This document shows, piece after piece, positions 1 through 10,968 of a stretch of DNA of 64,000 nt. Position numbers and translations under genes: made by a program. A model generated the notes under the pieces. That model had not been told where the DNA came from. It saw only the letters and a list, made by a program, of their open reading frames with translations, and ran no database searches. This DNA is from Straminergon stramineum (taxonomy: Eukaryota; Streptophyta; Bryopsida; Hypnales; Calliergonaceae): NCBI GenBank assembly GCA_963920665.1, contig OY987269.1:6264501-6328500 (forward strand). Direction: 5' to 3'. How positions within the stretch are numbered: position 1 is the stretch's first letter; each line of letters starts with the position of its first letter.

Positions 1-411
1 AAATCTCTAAATTACTACATAATGGTACACATTTATAATGAATAAATGAATTGTCCTTGAATGCAAATAGTGTCATCAGTGCAATGAAATGTCAAGGTGG
101 CACTCCCATATCAAGTGACAAAGTTTGTTGGTATTTGGAACATTTCTCAAATACAACAACATTACAACCTTTCCTTCACACTTTTGTGAAAAAATTAAGC
201 ATCTTGTTGAAGCCCAACAACCCTACTATGTGACTATAGTGTAAAAATGATTATTTCCTTTCTGAAAACATTCCTGACATCTTCAAGGAGCATTCAATTA
301 GGCTAATATGCTAAGAAAAACAACACTTTGGTCCATAGAGACTTTTTAACGGTTTTACTTTAAAGCGTGCTCATACTTTAAAACTAATGCTAATTGAAAC
401 TTCTCACAGAG

Positions 412-912
412 AATCTCACGCCTTCGATTAGGGTTTGGTTTCGAAAGCCTTCAGCATTGCAGTAGATCATCACAGGAAGGCTCATATCCAACATGCCCGT
501 AATTAGGGTTTATTTTCGTGGGATCGCAACAGTGCAGTATGTCCATAGAAGCCTTGTCTTGTCTCCGACATACCAAATATTAGGGTTTTGAACTCACACG
601 CCTCTGAGATTGCAGTAGACCAGTAGTCTGTCCTAGAAAGAGAGCCTCTTGTCTGAAATTGGGGTTTGTTTTCGCGAAAATGCAGCAGTCTGTCGTGTAA
701 ATGCCTGTCTTGTCTCCGAAATGCCAGAAATGAGGGTTGGGATTCGCGAGCCTTCCAGATTGCAGTACTCTAACATAAATGCTTCTCTTGTCTCCGAAAT
801 GCCAGAAATTCGGGGTGGGATTCGCGAGCCTCCAAGATTGCAGTAGTCTGACCTACAGTAAGCTATTTCGCTCCGAAATCAGGTTTTGATATCGGACGCC
901 TTCAAGGTCGCG
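412..912. repeat. ~75-bp degenerate repeat array with telomere-like motif, 3' of tauD copy 1
   Basis: About seven units start near 427, 502, 580, 658, 729, 807 and 877. Each reads roughly TCTCCGAAATGCCAGAAA, then TTAGGGTTT or a variant, then TTCGCGAGCCTTCAAGATTG, then CAGTAGTCTG. The array ends about a dozen bases beyond the tauD stop codon, so on the minus strand it would be 3'UTR or terminator sequence. The TTAGGGTTT core matches the plant telomere/telo-box sequence, but only once per unit, so this is not telomeric DNA. Confidence 0.8.
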
Positions 913-925
913 CATCCCTCACCCC

Positions 926-2695
926 TTAAAAAGGTTTGTCCCCGAGAATCGTGGCGCGGTTCATGATCCTTCGGTGCGGGAGGTAATCCGCCACGCCGTA
1001 GTGCTGCGTGACCCGGTTATCCCAAAACGCAACGTCGTCCTTCTGCCACTTCCACCGCAACGTGAACTCCGGCTTGGTCGCATGCGCGAACAGGAACCCA
1101 AGCAACGCGTCGCTCTCGGCTTTTGCCACGTCCACGATTCGAGTCAGGAAGCCCTCGCTGACGAACAGCGCCTTCCGTCCACTGACGGGGTGGGTGCGAA
1201 TCAGGGGATGGACCACGGGGGGGTTCTTCTTGACGGCGTTTTGCCAGAGGGCCGTGGGGTCTCCGCGGCCGGAGTAGTGGTATCGTGGTGCGGAGAATTG
1301 CTTGACGAAGCTGTGTTCCGCGTGGAGCCCGAGGAGGAAGTCCTGCAAAATTGTTGGATTAGCGACAAGGAATGAATGTATATGTACACTACTGCGTTCC
1401 TTAGTTTTGATGCCATTTGATTTAGTGAGGTACCGGGAATTCCTTGGTGAATCCTGAATTTTTACAAAATATTTTTCTTACTGGTAGTGCAGCCAGGTTA
1501 CTGACAATCAGTGATAGTCTCTATATATTTTCAAAATGAACAAAATTTGCAAAATTAGCAATAAGTTAAGATTTTGTGTGTACCATATCGTATTTGTGCT
1601 ATTTGATTTAATACAGGAGCTTATGGGACCGGGAAATTCTCAAAATTATTTTCTTACGGGCAGTACATTTTAGCGGGTGGCAATGAATGATGTTCTTATG
1701 TATTTCTAGAAGTATCAAAATGTAGTATTTGAATCAAGGTACGAGTGTATCTGTATCTGTACTCTATTGCGTTCGTTAGTATTCATGCCATTTGCTTCAG
1801 TACGTGAGAGTAAGTTACTGGGAATTCCTTCCTGAATCCTGGAATTCACAAAATAAGTTCCTTACTGGTTGTGCACCTCAGTGACTGCCAATCAATGATG
1901 TTATGTATTTTCAAAATTAGCAGAATAACTATGTCCTTTGGCTTTCGACTGCCGTTTTGGTAGAAAACTGTAGAAGTTTTGAATAAGGTTGCAGCAATTG
2001 GTAAATCTTTCACTCATTTGACAAAATTTTGGAGCAAATACTACTGTATTCGCTGCTATTCATGCTCTTAATTAGCCAAGAATTATTTGTTTTATGGATT
2101 CGTGTAGTACCTGCAAGGGCTTCGAGAGTGCTTCAAAGGCGGCAATGCCGCTGGCGAATAGGGTATCCCCTCCCACGGGCGGGATAAGCTTGCCGCTGAG
2201 GATGCTGGCCATGGGCGGAGTCTCGATGAAGGTGACATCCGTGTGCCAGCGATCGTTGTCCGGGGGGTGGCCACCGTCGGCGTCTAGGATCATGATTTCC
2301 TCAAGCTCGGGTCCAAAATTAGGGTAGAGTGGATGCACGTGTAAATCGCCGAAGTTCTTGGCGAAGTCGTGCTGTTGCTTGGGAGTGATCGGCTGGTTGC
2401 GAAAGAAGAGCACCTGAACAGAATTGCCAAGTTTTGCATTGCCAAAATGAAGTGAGCAAGTGGTTAATTTGCTAGTCCTGGTCATTTGGCTAGTCCTGGA
2501 CATTTGGGCAATGGTTGTGTACTGCTGCTGACGCTTTTGCCATTTCAACAGAGAACTGCCAAATTTTCTTACCTGGTATTGGAGCAAGGCGTCATTGATG
2601 GCTGCTTCTTGTTCTGGCTGCAGTGGCTCCGCTAGTGATATGCCGTCCACAGTGGCGCCGAAGGCTTTCGTGAGAGGAGTGATTTGCAGTGCCAT
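926..2695 (-). CDS. tauD: Taurine dioxygenase TauD, copy 1, three coding exons
   Basis: Fe(II)/2-oxoglutarate-dependent dioxygenase that would convert taurine to sulfite and aminoacetaldehyde, a sulfur-scavenging reaction. Coding exons on the minus strand are 2573-2695 (41 codons), 2111-2413 (101 codons) and 926-1342 (138 codons plus stop). Both introns are phase 0 with GT-AG ends (CAG/GTAAGA...TTCAG/GTG and CAG/GTACTA...TTGCAG/GAC). The spliced product is 280 aa; E. coli TauD is 283 aa. The HTD iron motif lies at residues 98-100, the distal iron His at about 256 ([10 protein letters not shown]) and the 2OG-binding Arg at about 271. Taurine contacts known in E. coli TauD are also present (LHVHPLY, His 68 and Tyr 71; Asn 94). 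ATG 2695 is the start: after splicing of the probable leader intron an in-frame TGA precedes it. No targeting peptide is visible, so it is probably cytosolic. The exons are strikingly GC-rich against AT-rich flanks. Confidence 0.93.
1370..1925. repeat. Intragenic tandem repeats in tauD copy 1 intron 2
   Basis: Intron 2 (1343-2110) consists mostly of three degenerate units of about 170-210 bp. Each contains a GTACTCTATTGCGTTC-like start, a GGGAATTCCT segment, a CTTACTGGCAGTAC-like segment (near 1478, 1651 and 1860) and a CAATCAATGATG segment. Copy 2 has the same arrangement; copy 3 has about two units, which accounts for its shorter intron (537 bp against 768 and 753). Confidence 0.65.
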
Positions 2696-2734
2696 GGATA
2701 CAGAATCAGCAATCGAAGGAGATCGGAGAATGGA

Positions 2735-2972
2735 CTGCAATTGTTTCAAGGTGAGTTTGCTAGCTCCTGGACCTGCATGACGCCAATTTTTTTTATTTCC
2801 TTTTTTCCATTGTGTGCAGTACTGTGCTACCTGCACCTATCTTGTGCATTCCGTCAATGAAGAATTCCAACCGGGACAAGTGCTGCTGCTTAGGAGAACC
2901 CTCCCTCCGCCTGCAATGTGCTCCTCTGGTGCATGAAACATACCCTGGGTGTCCCCTGAATCGCGCTCTTAC
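2735..2972 (-). other. Probable 5'UTR intron of tauD copy 1
   Basis: On the minus strand a strong donor, TTTGAAAG/GTAAGAGC (2971-2972), is conserved in all three copies, as is an acceptor-like AACAATTGCAG (2735). Predicted lengths in copies 1-3 are 238, 238 and 235 bp. Splicing would join a leader exon to the 39 bases before the ATG and leave an in-frame TGA upstream of it. The acceptor's pyrimidine tract is weak, so the 3' end is an inference. Confidence 0.45.
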
Positions 2973-3800
2973 CTTTCAAATCAAGCAATTGATTCGAGCT
3001 GAATAAGAGCACCTTGAAAACCAATCTAGGGATCACAGCTCATGACAAGGACTCAAGCCACCTAATCAACCAAATATTCACAACTCGATGAAAGAATGAA
3101 GAGGGGGACTTGCCAGTTTAGCCGTGCAGGATGAAGTCTTGCTTTTTCAATTCAGAATGATCACTAAGGTGTGCCAGGCCTTGCAACTCCTGCCCCGCGA
3201 TTTGATACCAAGTTGCACACAGCGCGTCTCTTCTTTCTCCAAAGTAGCAGTCTCGTTGTGGAATTTTGGAACAGAAGTTTTGAACTCTCCTTGTTCTTCT
3301 GCAGGCACTACTAATTCCCACACTAACGACTAGAGTTTGGGAATGAGACTCTGAATTGCGTGATCTCCTTTGGCACTCCCAAGGACTGGACTTGTGGAAT
3401 GAGAAGGGGACTTTCTCACTACAGCGTAATTCTTTTTCAAAGTATGTGCTCTATTCAACTATGAGTGGAATCAACGAGAGCTGCTTCAGAAATGGACCAA
3501 GCTTGCGGAGAATTGGACAGAGGTGCAAGTTTGAGTGGGATTATGAGATCTGCACTGTTGATGATTCAGGTGGAGACATGCTGCAGGTCTGAGGGTGCAA
3601 GAGACGATTGATGGAGTTGAAAGTTCCAAGGATATGATCCTTATTTGGGACCTCTGGCAGGTGCACTGAATGTGGCTCTCATTCTGGCTCTCGTCCTTGC
3701 ATTGCCGCCCTCGACTGTTTTCACCCATTCTCTAATATCACATCCTTTCTTCTCTCATCAATCATGAGATTTTACAGGGGTTTGGGCCTTATGCATTTAA
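2973..3800 (-). promoter_or_regulatory. Conserved 5' flank (leader and probable promoter) of tauD copy 1
   Basis: This ~830-bp block is well conserved in all three units and lies upstream of the tauD leader. Short open frames exist on both strands (for example minus 3118-3321), but their length and reading frame vary between units. I therefore read it as promoter and leader sequence. No confident TATA box was picked out. Confidence 0.5.
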
Positions 3801-5945
3801 CTGTGGAAGGACTTGGCCCCGCATGACCAAGGCAGTCACCAGAATACTCCAATTATTGGACTACTACTGTGGTTGCATTCTTTGTTTCTTCAGTTAGCAG
3901 ACCAGGGGCTTTTCTTTTTCATTTTTTATGAAGTGCCAAAGTGGTGATATAAAATGTATTTGTGGTGTTCCAAATTTCAATATTCATCCACATATTGGAT
4001 AGAAAATATCACAATAGTACATATGACATGTCCATAATTTTGTTTACACCTACAACTGGGCGATTTCATCAAAGATTTTTTTATTTAATTTGAAGTTATT
4101 TGGTGAAAAATCTAAAAATTTGTTACCTTTTTGTAGCCAAATTATTTTTTTCAAAGCCCCCCCAAAGCCATGCATAAGAGCTCAAAGGTTTGCTATGTCC
4201 TATAAGATTAACCTTGGAAGGACAAGTGCATTCTTCCTAGACTCATTCTCCCTCAAATATTGTGATTGTCATCCAATTTTTATTCGATTTTATTGAATTT
4301 CATCCCAAAGTTTGCAAGAATTAGATCAAATTCATCCAATGTTTATTTAATTTGTGGGGGGGGGTTGAACTAATTAAACAAAACTAAATAGTAATATAAA
4401 ATGAAGAGCCATATGGTACAAGCCACAATCTTGTCCAAAATAATTGAATAGAATAATGTTGATAGTGGTAGGATACTGTGCATCAACATAGAATGTGATC
4501 AAAGGTGAAAGGTGGAAGCCAAATGCGGATTAGGATGCAATTAGGAAGCATACAATTGATCATTAAGATTGTTAATTGTACATTTTATCAATTTTAGTGC
4601 GGAGCATGTGTGGCAAGAGACAATGCATATGTGACATACTAAACCTACTATGCAATACTATGAGAGGAAGTTAGAGAAGAGATGGTTGTAGTTTCAACAA
4701 AGCTTTGCAAGATAAATCTAGAAGTGATAAAGAGTATTAGGTTCAAAATATTCAAAGTCTTACGTTGGTAGAGATGACGATGCTTTGAGGTACAATGGCA
4801 TGTGTATTAGAAAGAAGACAAAGTGTGGCGATGGTATAATGGAGCTTCATTGTTGCACATGTGATGTGGAAGCGGTAGCAGCATAGTCCAAAATTTTCTA
4901 AAGAAGGAAGGGAGAATAGAGAAGAAATGCCAACTATTATTTTAGGGATTAGTTCAATTAATCCTTTAATGTTAGAATCCTTTTTTGGATTGATGTACAT
5001 TTTTTTCTTTTATCTTTGAATGAATATGTTTCTTTTCTTTCAATTTCATCAAATTGGTCATGAAGGAAGGGTTTTCTTTTTGGATATTCAAGTATTAGAT
5101 TGGATATTTGAATGAAATGATATTTGGACAAAATATCACCTTGAAATACTACGTTAAGCATTCAAAATATGGCCTTTGTAGTGATTTGGGGTTAAGAGTT
5201 TGTATGTTTAGGGTCCCTTGGTAGCACCATATTTTAAAGGAATGAATATAAGATAATAGATAATATTGCATTAAGATACAAACATGGTTTATATTTTTTG
5301 ATTTGTGAAAATATTATTAGGTCCTTGTGGAAGTGAAAAGGAGATTTTAGATTCTCTTTGAATGTATTTTTGGACAAATTATGAATACAATATGAATTTT
5401 CAAAGTGTTGAAAATATGTATATCTAAAATTGATCCTAGATTCTTACGAATAGAAGTTTGAAGGCTTGCATGTTAGATTTGAATTTGTAGAGGTTGATTT
5501 TAGAAACAAGTAAGAAGTATAGATAAAGAGAGGTTTCAAAAAAGAATAAACAAACATTTTCATAATGTGGATGAGTTATTTATTTTCTAATGTAAATGAA
5601 AGAGAGTGGATCTAGAATAAAGATGGTTTTGTAATAGATAAACTTTTTTTAATTCTCAACTCTAGTAGAAATCTTGGGAATCAATACAAAACCTTAAAGA
5701 AAATCTCCTAATATTCTTTTGTTTTATATATATGTATCTAAAATCCTACTGACAAGGGCTAAAGATTTTTCAACAAATGTAAATAAATTCTATGGCAATT
5801 GCATCTAATTGCTAACTATTTTTAGAATTGGACCTTCTTCATATTTACCTAAAATGTAAAACCTCTATTCATGAGAGAGTAAGGATTTAAAAAATACCAA
5901 AAAAAAATAAAGGAAATATTTGGGAATACATTATTACTTTCTTAG
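3801..5945. other. AT-rich tail of unit 1, no gene seen
   Basis: Homologous to 10969-12865 of unit 2. No open frame looks coding. At 3797-3800 it contains the undisturbed TTAA that is filled by an element in unit 2. Confidence 0.6.
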
Positions 5946-6312
5946 TGGATGAAATCACTAAATTACAACAAAATGGTATATATTTTCAAATGAATAAATA
6001 AATAGTCCTCAAATGCAAATAGCTTCATCATTGCAATGAAATGTCTATGTGGTACTCCCATATTAAGTGACAAAGTGTGTTTTTATTTGGAACATTGCCA
6101 AAATACAAAGAAATTACAACCTTTGTTTTACACTTTTGTAAAAAACGTTAAAAGCTTCATGTTGAAGCTTGCCAACCCTACTACTCCATATCAATTAGAA
6201 ATGATTATTGACTTTCCAAAATCATTTGTGACATCTTCAAGGAACATTCAATTAAGCTAATATGGTAAGGAAATTAACATTGTGGTCCATATAGGATTTT
6301 AAATGGTTATAC

Positions 6313-6490
6313 TTTTTTTTTGACATGTGCATGTTGAAGAACACACTACAAGGGGGTCCATTAGGAAAAAAAAATGATTTCACGCTAGATAATTTAACCT
6401 GTTATAGCTAGGTATCGAACTCACAACCATGCCATTCGGTTTGGGTACCTTTCTACCATCATCTAGTAGTTTAGGGTCATCTTGGACTGA
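6313..6490 (-). mobile_element. tRNA-derived SINE
   Basis: A 178-bp insertion read on the minus strand. It has an A-box-like TGGTAGAAAGG (plus 6448-6458), a B-box-like AGTTCGATACC (plus 6411-6421) about 37 nt downstream, and ends in nine A residues (plus T 6313-6321). It is flanked by 11-bp direct repeats differing at one base: AATGGTTATAC (6302-6312) and AATGATTATAC (6491-6501). Units 1 and 3 have a single copy of the site with no insertion. Together these are the hallmarks of target-primed insertion of a SINE. Confidence 0.75.
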
Positions 6491-6524
6491 AATGATTATA
6501 CTTTAAAGTGCACTCATACTTTAA

Positions 6525-7105
6525 TCCCTAAGCACTCCGACATCCACTTGTAGACAATAAACACATTGAATCTCAAGTTTCATCATCATTACTACTTGGA
6601 TGAAAGCCAATCTATTTTGTGGAGAAACTTTATCAAGTTGTTGTCCTATTGAATGGTTGGATTTGATGCTACTAGAGTACATATTATTGTAAAAAATACA
6701 TATGTACAAGTATGTCAAGTGGTTGACCAAGCCATAATTGCATTGACTCTAGTTAAAAACTGGATTTGCAAAAATGAGGTCATAGATTTAAAAACCACAA
6801 AAATTTCCAAAAAATCACCATGTCAAGAGAGCCTCATTTCAACTCCATTCCAACAAATTTTACTCAAAAAATGATAATATTTTGCTTGTAATTGCATTTA
6901 GAAAGAATTTTGAAATCTACCTTTCAAAATTCATAAAAAACATACTGGTGATAGCATTGGTTAATCTAACCGTACCAATGGAATCTAAAACTCAAAATCT
7001 ACAACTTCTATTTGAATATCAATTCCAAACTATTCTTCCAAATAGTACATTATAATGATTTTTCTCAAATCGTCAACTATGGAGAAGACTCAGGACGTTT
7101 AGGGG
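6525..7105 (+). mobile_element. TTAA element, family A (unit 2, first copy)
   Basis: A 581-bp non-coding element with left end TCCCTAAGCACTCC and right end GACGTTTAGGGG, flanked by TTAA (6521-6524) and TTGA (7106-7109). Unit 1 has one uninterrupted TTAA at the same place (near 390). Terminal inverted repeats beginning CCCCTAAA plus TTAA duplication suggest a piggyBac-type non-autonomous element. Confidence 0.8.
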
Positions 7106-7139
7106 TTGAAGCTAATTGATGCTAATTGAATCTTCATCA

Positions 7140-7565
7140 CCGACAATCTCACGCCTTCGATTAGGGTTTGGTTTCGAAAGCCTTCAGCATTGCAGTAGAT
7201 CGTCCCAGGAAGGCTCATATCCAACATACCCGAAATTAGGGTTTATTTTCGTGGGATTGCAATAGTGCAGTATGTCCATAGAAGCCTTGTCTTGTCTCCG
7301 ACATACCAGATATTAGGGTTTTGAACTCACACGCCTCTGAGATTGCAGTAGACCAGTAGTCTGTCCTAGAAAGAGAGCGTCTTGTCTGAAATTGGGGTTT
7401 GTTTTCGCGAATATGCAGCAGTCTGTCGTGTAAATGCCTGTCTTGTCTCCGAAATGCCAGAAATTAGGGTTGGGATTCGCGAGCCTCCCAGATTGCAGTA
7501 GTCTGACCTACAGTAAGCTATTTCGCTCCGAAATCAGGTTTTGATATCGGACGCCTTCAAGGTCG
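7140..7565. repeat. ~75-bp repeat array 3' of tauD copy 2
   Basis: Same units as at 412-912. About six are present, near 7161, 7236, 7314, 7392, 7465 and 7535, one fewer than in unit 1. Confidence 0.8.
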
Positions 7566-7580
7566 CGCATCCCTCACCCC

Positions 7581-9304
7581 TTAAAAAGGTTTGTCCCCGA
7601 GAATCGTGGCGCGGTTCATGATCCTTCGGTGCGGGAGGTAATCCGCCACGCCGTAGTGCTGCGTGACCCGGTTATCCCAAAACGCAACGTCGTCCTTCTG
7701 CCACTTCCACCGCAACGTGAACTCCGGCTTGGTCGCATGCGCGAACAGGAACCCAAGCAACGCGTCGCTCTCGGCTTTTGCCACGTCCACGATTCGAGTC
7801 AGGAAGCCCTCGCTGACGAACAGCGCCTTCCGTCCACTGACGGGGTGGGTGCGAATCAGGGGATGGACGACGGGAGGGTTCTTCTTGACGGCGTTTTGCC
7901 AGAGGGCCGTGGGGTCTCCGCGGCCGGAGTAGTGGTAACGCGGTGCGGAGAATTGCTTGACGAAGCTGTGTTCCGCGTGGAGTCCGAGGAGGAAGTCCTG
8001 CAAAATTGTTGGATTAGCGACAAGGAATGAATGTATATGTACACTATTGCGTTCCTTGATATTGGTGCCATTTGATATAGTGAGTGAGAGTAAGGTACCG
8101 GGAATTCCTTGGTGAATCCTGAATTTTTACAAAATATTTTTCTTACTGGTAGTACATCTAAGTGACTGCCAATCAGTGATGGTCTTCATATATTTTCAAA
8201 ATGAACAAAATTAGCACCAATGTACGATTTTTGTATATGTACTCTGTCTTATTCGTGCCATTTGGTTTTACGTAGGAGCTGAAGGTACCAGGAAATTCAC
8301 AAAATAATTTTTCTTACTGGCAGTACAATTAAGCGAGTGGCAATGAATGATGCTGTTATGTGTTTCCAAAAGTATCAACATGTAGTACTAGGAAAAACGT
8401 CCGACTGTATTTTGACCTGTACTCTATTGCGTTCGTTAATATTCATGCCAGTTGATTTAGTACGTGAGAGTAAGTTACTGGGAATTCTTTCCTGAATCCT
8501 GAAATTCACAAACTAAAGTTCTTTACTGGCAGTACACCTCAGTGACTGGCAATCAGGTATGTTAAGTATTTTCAAAATTAGCAGAATAACTACATCCTCT
8601 GGCTTTCGATTGTCATTTTGATTCAAAACTCTAGAGTTTTGCAGAAGGTTGTAGCAATTGGGAAAATTATGTAGCAAATTCTACTGTATTGGCTGCTGTC
8701 CATGCTCTTAATTAGCCAAGAATGATCTGTTTTACCGATTCGTGCAGTACCTGCAAGGGCTTCGAGAGTGCTTCAAAGGCGGCAATGCCGCTGGCGAATA
8801 GGGTATCCCCTCCCACAGGCGGGATGAGCTTGCCGCTGAGGATGCTGGCCAGGGGCGGAGTCTCGATGAAGGTGACATCCGTGTGCCAGTGGTCGTTGTC
8901 CGCCGGGTGGTCTCCATCGGCGTCTAGGATCATGATTTCCTCAAGCTCGGGTCCGAAATTTGGGTACAGTGGATGGACGTGTAAATCGCCGAAGTGCCTG
9001 GCGAAGTCGTGTTGCTGCTTGGGAGTGATCGGCTGGTTGCGAAAGAAGAGCACCTGAACAGAATCGCCAAGTTATCAATTGCCAAAATGAAGTGAGCAAG
9101 TGGTCACTTTGGTAGTCCTGATCATATGTACTGCTGCAGACTTTTTTGCCATTTCAACAGAAAGTTGCTAAATTTTCTTACCTGGTACTGGAGCAAGGCG
9201 TCGTTGATGGCTGCTTCTTGTTCTGGCTGCAGTGGCTCCGCTAGTGATATGCCGTCCACAGTGGCGCCGAAGGCTTTCGTGAGAGGAGTGATTTGCAGTG
9301 CCAT
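7581..9304 (-). CDS. tauD: Taurine dioxygenase TauD, copy 2, three coding exons
   Basis: Coding exons on the minus strand are 9182-9304, 8751-9053 and 7581-7997 (123, 303 and 417 bp, the same lengths as copy 1). Introns are 128 and 753 bp, at the same phase-0 positions with GT-AG borders. The 280-aa product keeps every iron, 2OG and taurine-contact residue named for copy 1. The exon-3 protein is identical to copy 1 although the DNA differs at about five sites, all synonymous. Exon 2 differs by a few substitutions (for example ARHFG for AKNFG, and ADNDHWHTD for PDNDRWHTD). Intron 1 has an in-frame stop, so reading through it would truncate the protein. A 7-bp deletion upstream of the ATG relative to copies 1 and 3 shifts any N-terminal extension out of frame, which supports the ATG at 9304. 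Confidence 0.93.
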
Positions 9305-9336
9305 GGATACAGAATCAGCAATCGACGGAGACTGGA

Positions 9337-9574
9337 CTGCAATTGTTTCAAGGTGAGTTTGCTAGCTCCTGGACCTGCATGACGCCAATTTTTTTTATTT
9401 CCTTTTTTCCATTGTGTGCAATACTGTGTTACCTACACCTGTCTTGTGCATTCAGACAATGAGGAATTCCAACCGGGACAAGTGCTGCTGCTTAGGAGAA
9501 CCCTCCCTCCGCCTGCAATGTGCTCCTCTGGTGCATGAAACATACGCTGGGTGTCCCCTGAATAGCGTTCTTAC
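9337..9574 (-). other. Probable 5'UTR intron of tauD copy 2
   Basis: Same donor (AAAG/GTAAGAAC, 9573-9574) and acceptor-like site (9337) as copy 1, with the same predicted length of 238 bp. The inference has the same weakness at the acceptor. Confidence 0.45.
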
Positions 9575-10379
9575 CTTTCAAATGAAGCAATTGATTCGGG
9601 CCAAATAAGAGCACCCTATCCTTCCAAACCAATCAAGGGATCACAGCTCATAACAAGGACTCAAGCCACCTAATCAACGAAGTATTCACAACTCAATAAA
9701 AGAATGAAGAGGGGGACTTGCCAGTTTAGCCGTGCAGGATGAAGTCTTGCTTTTTCTATTCGAAATGGTCACTAGAAGTGCCAGACCTTGCAAGTGCTGC
9801 CCCGCGATTTGATACCAAGTTGCACACAGCACGTCTCTTCTTTCTCCAAAGCAGCGGCCTTCTTGTGGAATTTTGGAACAGAAGTTCTGAACTCTCCTTG
9901 TTCTTCTGCAGGCACTACTAATTTTCACACCGAGACTAGACTTCTGAGTGAGACTCTGAATTGCCTCGTCTCCTTTGGCCTTCCGAAGGTCTGAAATGAG
10001 AAGGGGACTTTTTCACTACAGCATAATTCTTTTTCAAAGTAAGTGCTCTATTCAACTATGAGTGGAACCAACGAGAGCTGCTTCAGAACTGGACCAAGCT
10101 TGCGGAGAATTGGACAGAGGTGCAAGTTGGAGTGGGATTATGAGATCTGCACTGTTGATGATTCAGGTGGAGACATGCTGCAGGTCTGAGGGCGAAAGAG
10201 ACGATTGATGGAGTTCAAAGTTCCAAGGATATGATCCTTATTTGGGACCTCTGGCAGGTGCACTGAATGTGGCTCTCATTCTGGCCCTCGCCCTCGACTG
10301 TTTTAACCCATTCTCTAATATCACATCCTTTCTTCTCTCATCAATCACGAGATTTTACAGGGGTTTGGGCCTTATGCAT
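9575..10379 (-). promoter_or_regulatory. Conserved 5' flank of tauD copy 2
   Basis: Homologous to 2973-3800. The short ATG in the leader of copy 1 (from CATGAG on the minus strand) is lost here, consistent with untranslated sequence. Confidence 0.45.
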
Positions 10380-10383
10380 TTAA

Positions 10384-10964
10384 CCCCTAAATGTCTAGAT
10401 TCATCTCAAGAATTGACAATTTGAGAAAAATCATTATAAAGTGCTATTTGGAAGAATATTTTGGAATTGATGTAGAAATAAAAGTTGTACATTTTGATTT
10501 GTAGATTTCATCTATATGGTTAGATTTACTAGTAATATCTCCAATCTTTTTTTATAAATTTTGAAAGAGAAATTCCAAAATTCCTTCAAAATTTGATTTC
10601 AAGTAAAATATTAACATTTTTTGAGTAAAATTTGTTGGAATGGATTTGAAATGAGGTTTGCTTCACATGGGTGATTTTTTGAAATTTTTGTGATCTTCAA
10701 ATCTATGACCTTATTCTGGCAAATCTAGATTTGAACTAAAGTCAATGCAGTTTGACCACTTGACATACTTGCACATTCGTAACTCTAGAATAATTCTAGA
10801 AAAATATGTATTCTACTAACACCAAATCCAACCCTTAGATAGAACAACAACTTGATAATATATCTCTACAAATTAGAATAACTTTCATCCAAATAGTTAA
10901 GAGGATGAAACTCCAATTTCAACTTGTTTATTGTCCAAAAAATGGATGTTGGATTGCTTAGGGG
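10384..10964 (-). mobile_element. TTAA element, family A (unit 2, second copy, inverted)
   Basis: 581 bp, left end CCCCTAAATGTCTAG, right end GGATTGCTTAGGGG, flanked by perfect TTAA at 10380-10383 and 10965-10968. Its sequence is the reverse complement of 6525-7105. Unit 1 shows the empty site GCATTTAACTGTGGAAGG at 3794-3811 with one TTAA, so the insertion postdates the duplication. Confidence 0.88.
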
Positions 10965-10968
10965 TTAA

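Larger units (their letters stand above)
1..5945. repeat. Tandem segmental duplication, unit 1 (cut by window edge)
   Basis: The order of segments here (AT-rich lead, ~75-bp repeat array, tauD on the minus strand, conserved 5' flank, AT-rich tail) recurs from about 5946 and again from about 12866. Identity is obvious by eye in the lead (positions 1-300 against 5950-6260 and 12870-13190), through tauD and its 5' flank, and in the tail (4180-5945 against 11100-12865). This unit lacks the TTAA elements and the SINE seen in unit 2, so it serves as the empty-site reference. It carries about 250 bp near 3920-4190 that unit 2 lacks. Confidence 0.85.

Noticed and set aside
2751..2819. Plus-strand intron (GTGAGT...TGTGTGCAG) suggesting an antisense gene over the tauD 5' end
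   Set aside because: The acceptor is changed to CAA in copy 2 and no plus-strand coding sequence continues from it.
2072..2836. Single 254-codon minus-strand frame covering tauD exons 1 and 2
   Set aside because: It reads through a 159-bp intron with good GT-AG borders; copy 2 has a shorter intron with a stop at the same place, and the spliced form aligns with TauD without a gap.
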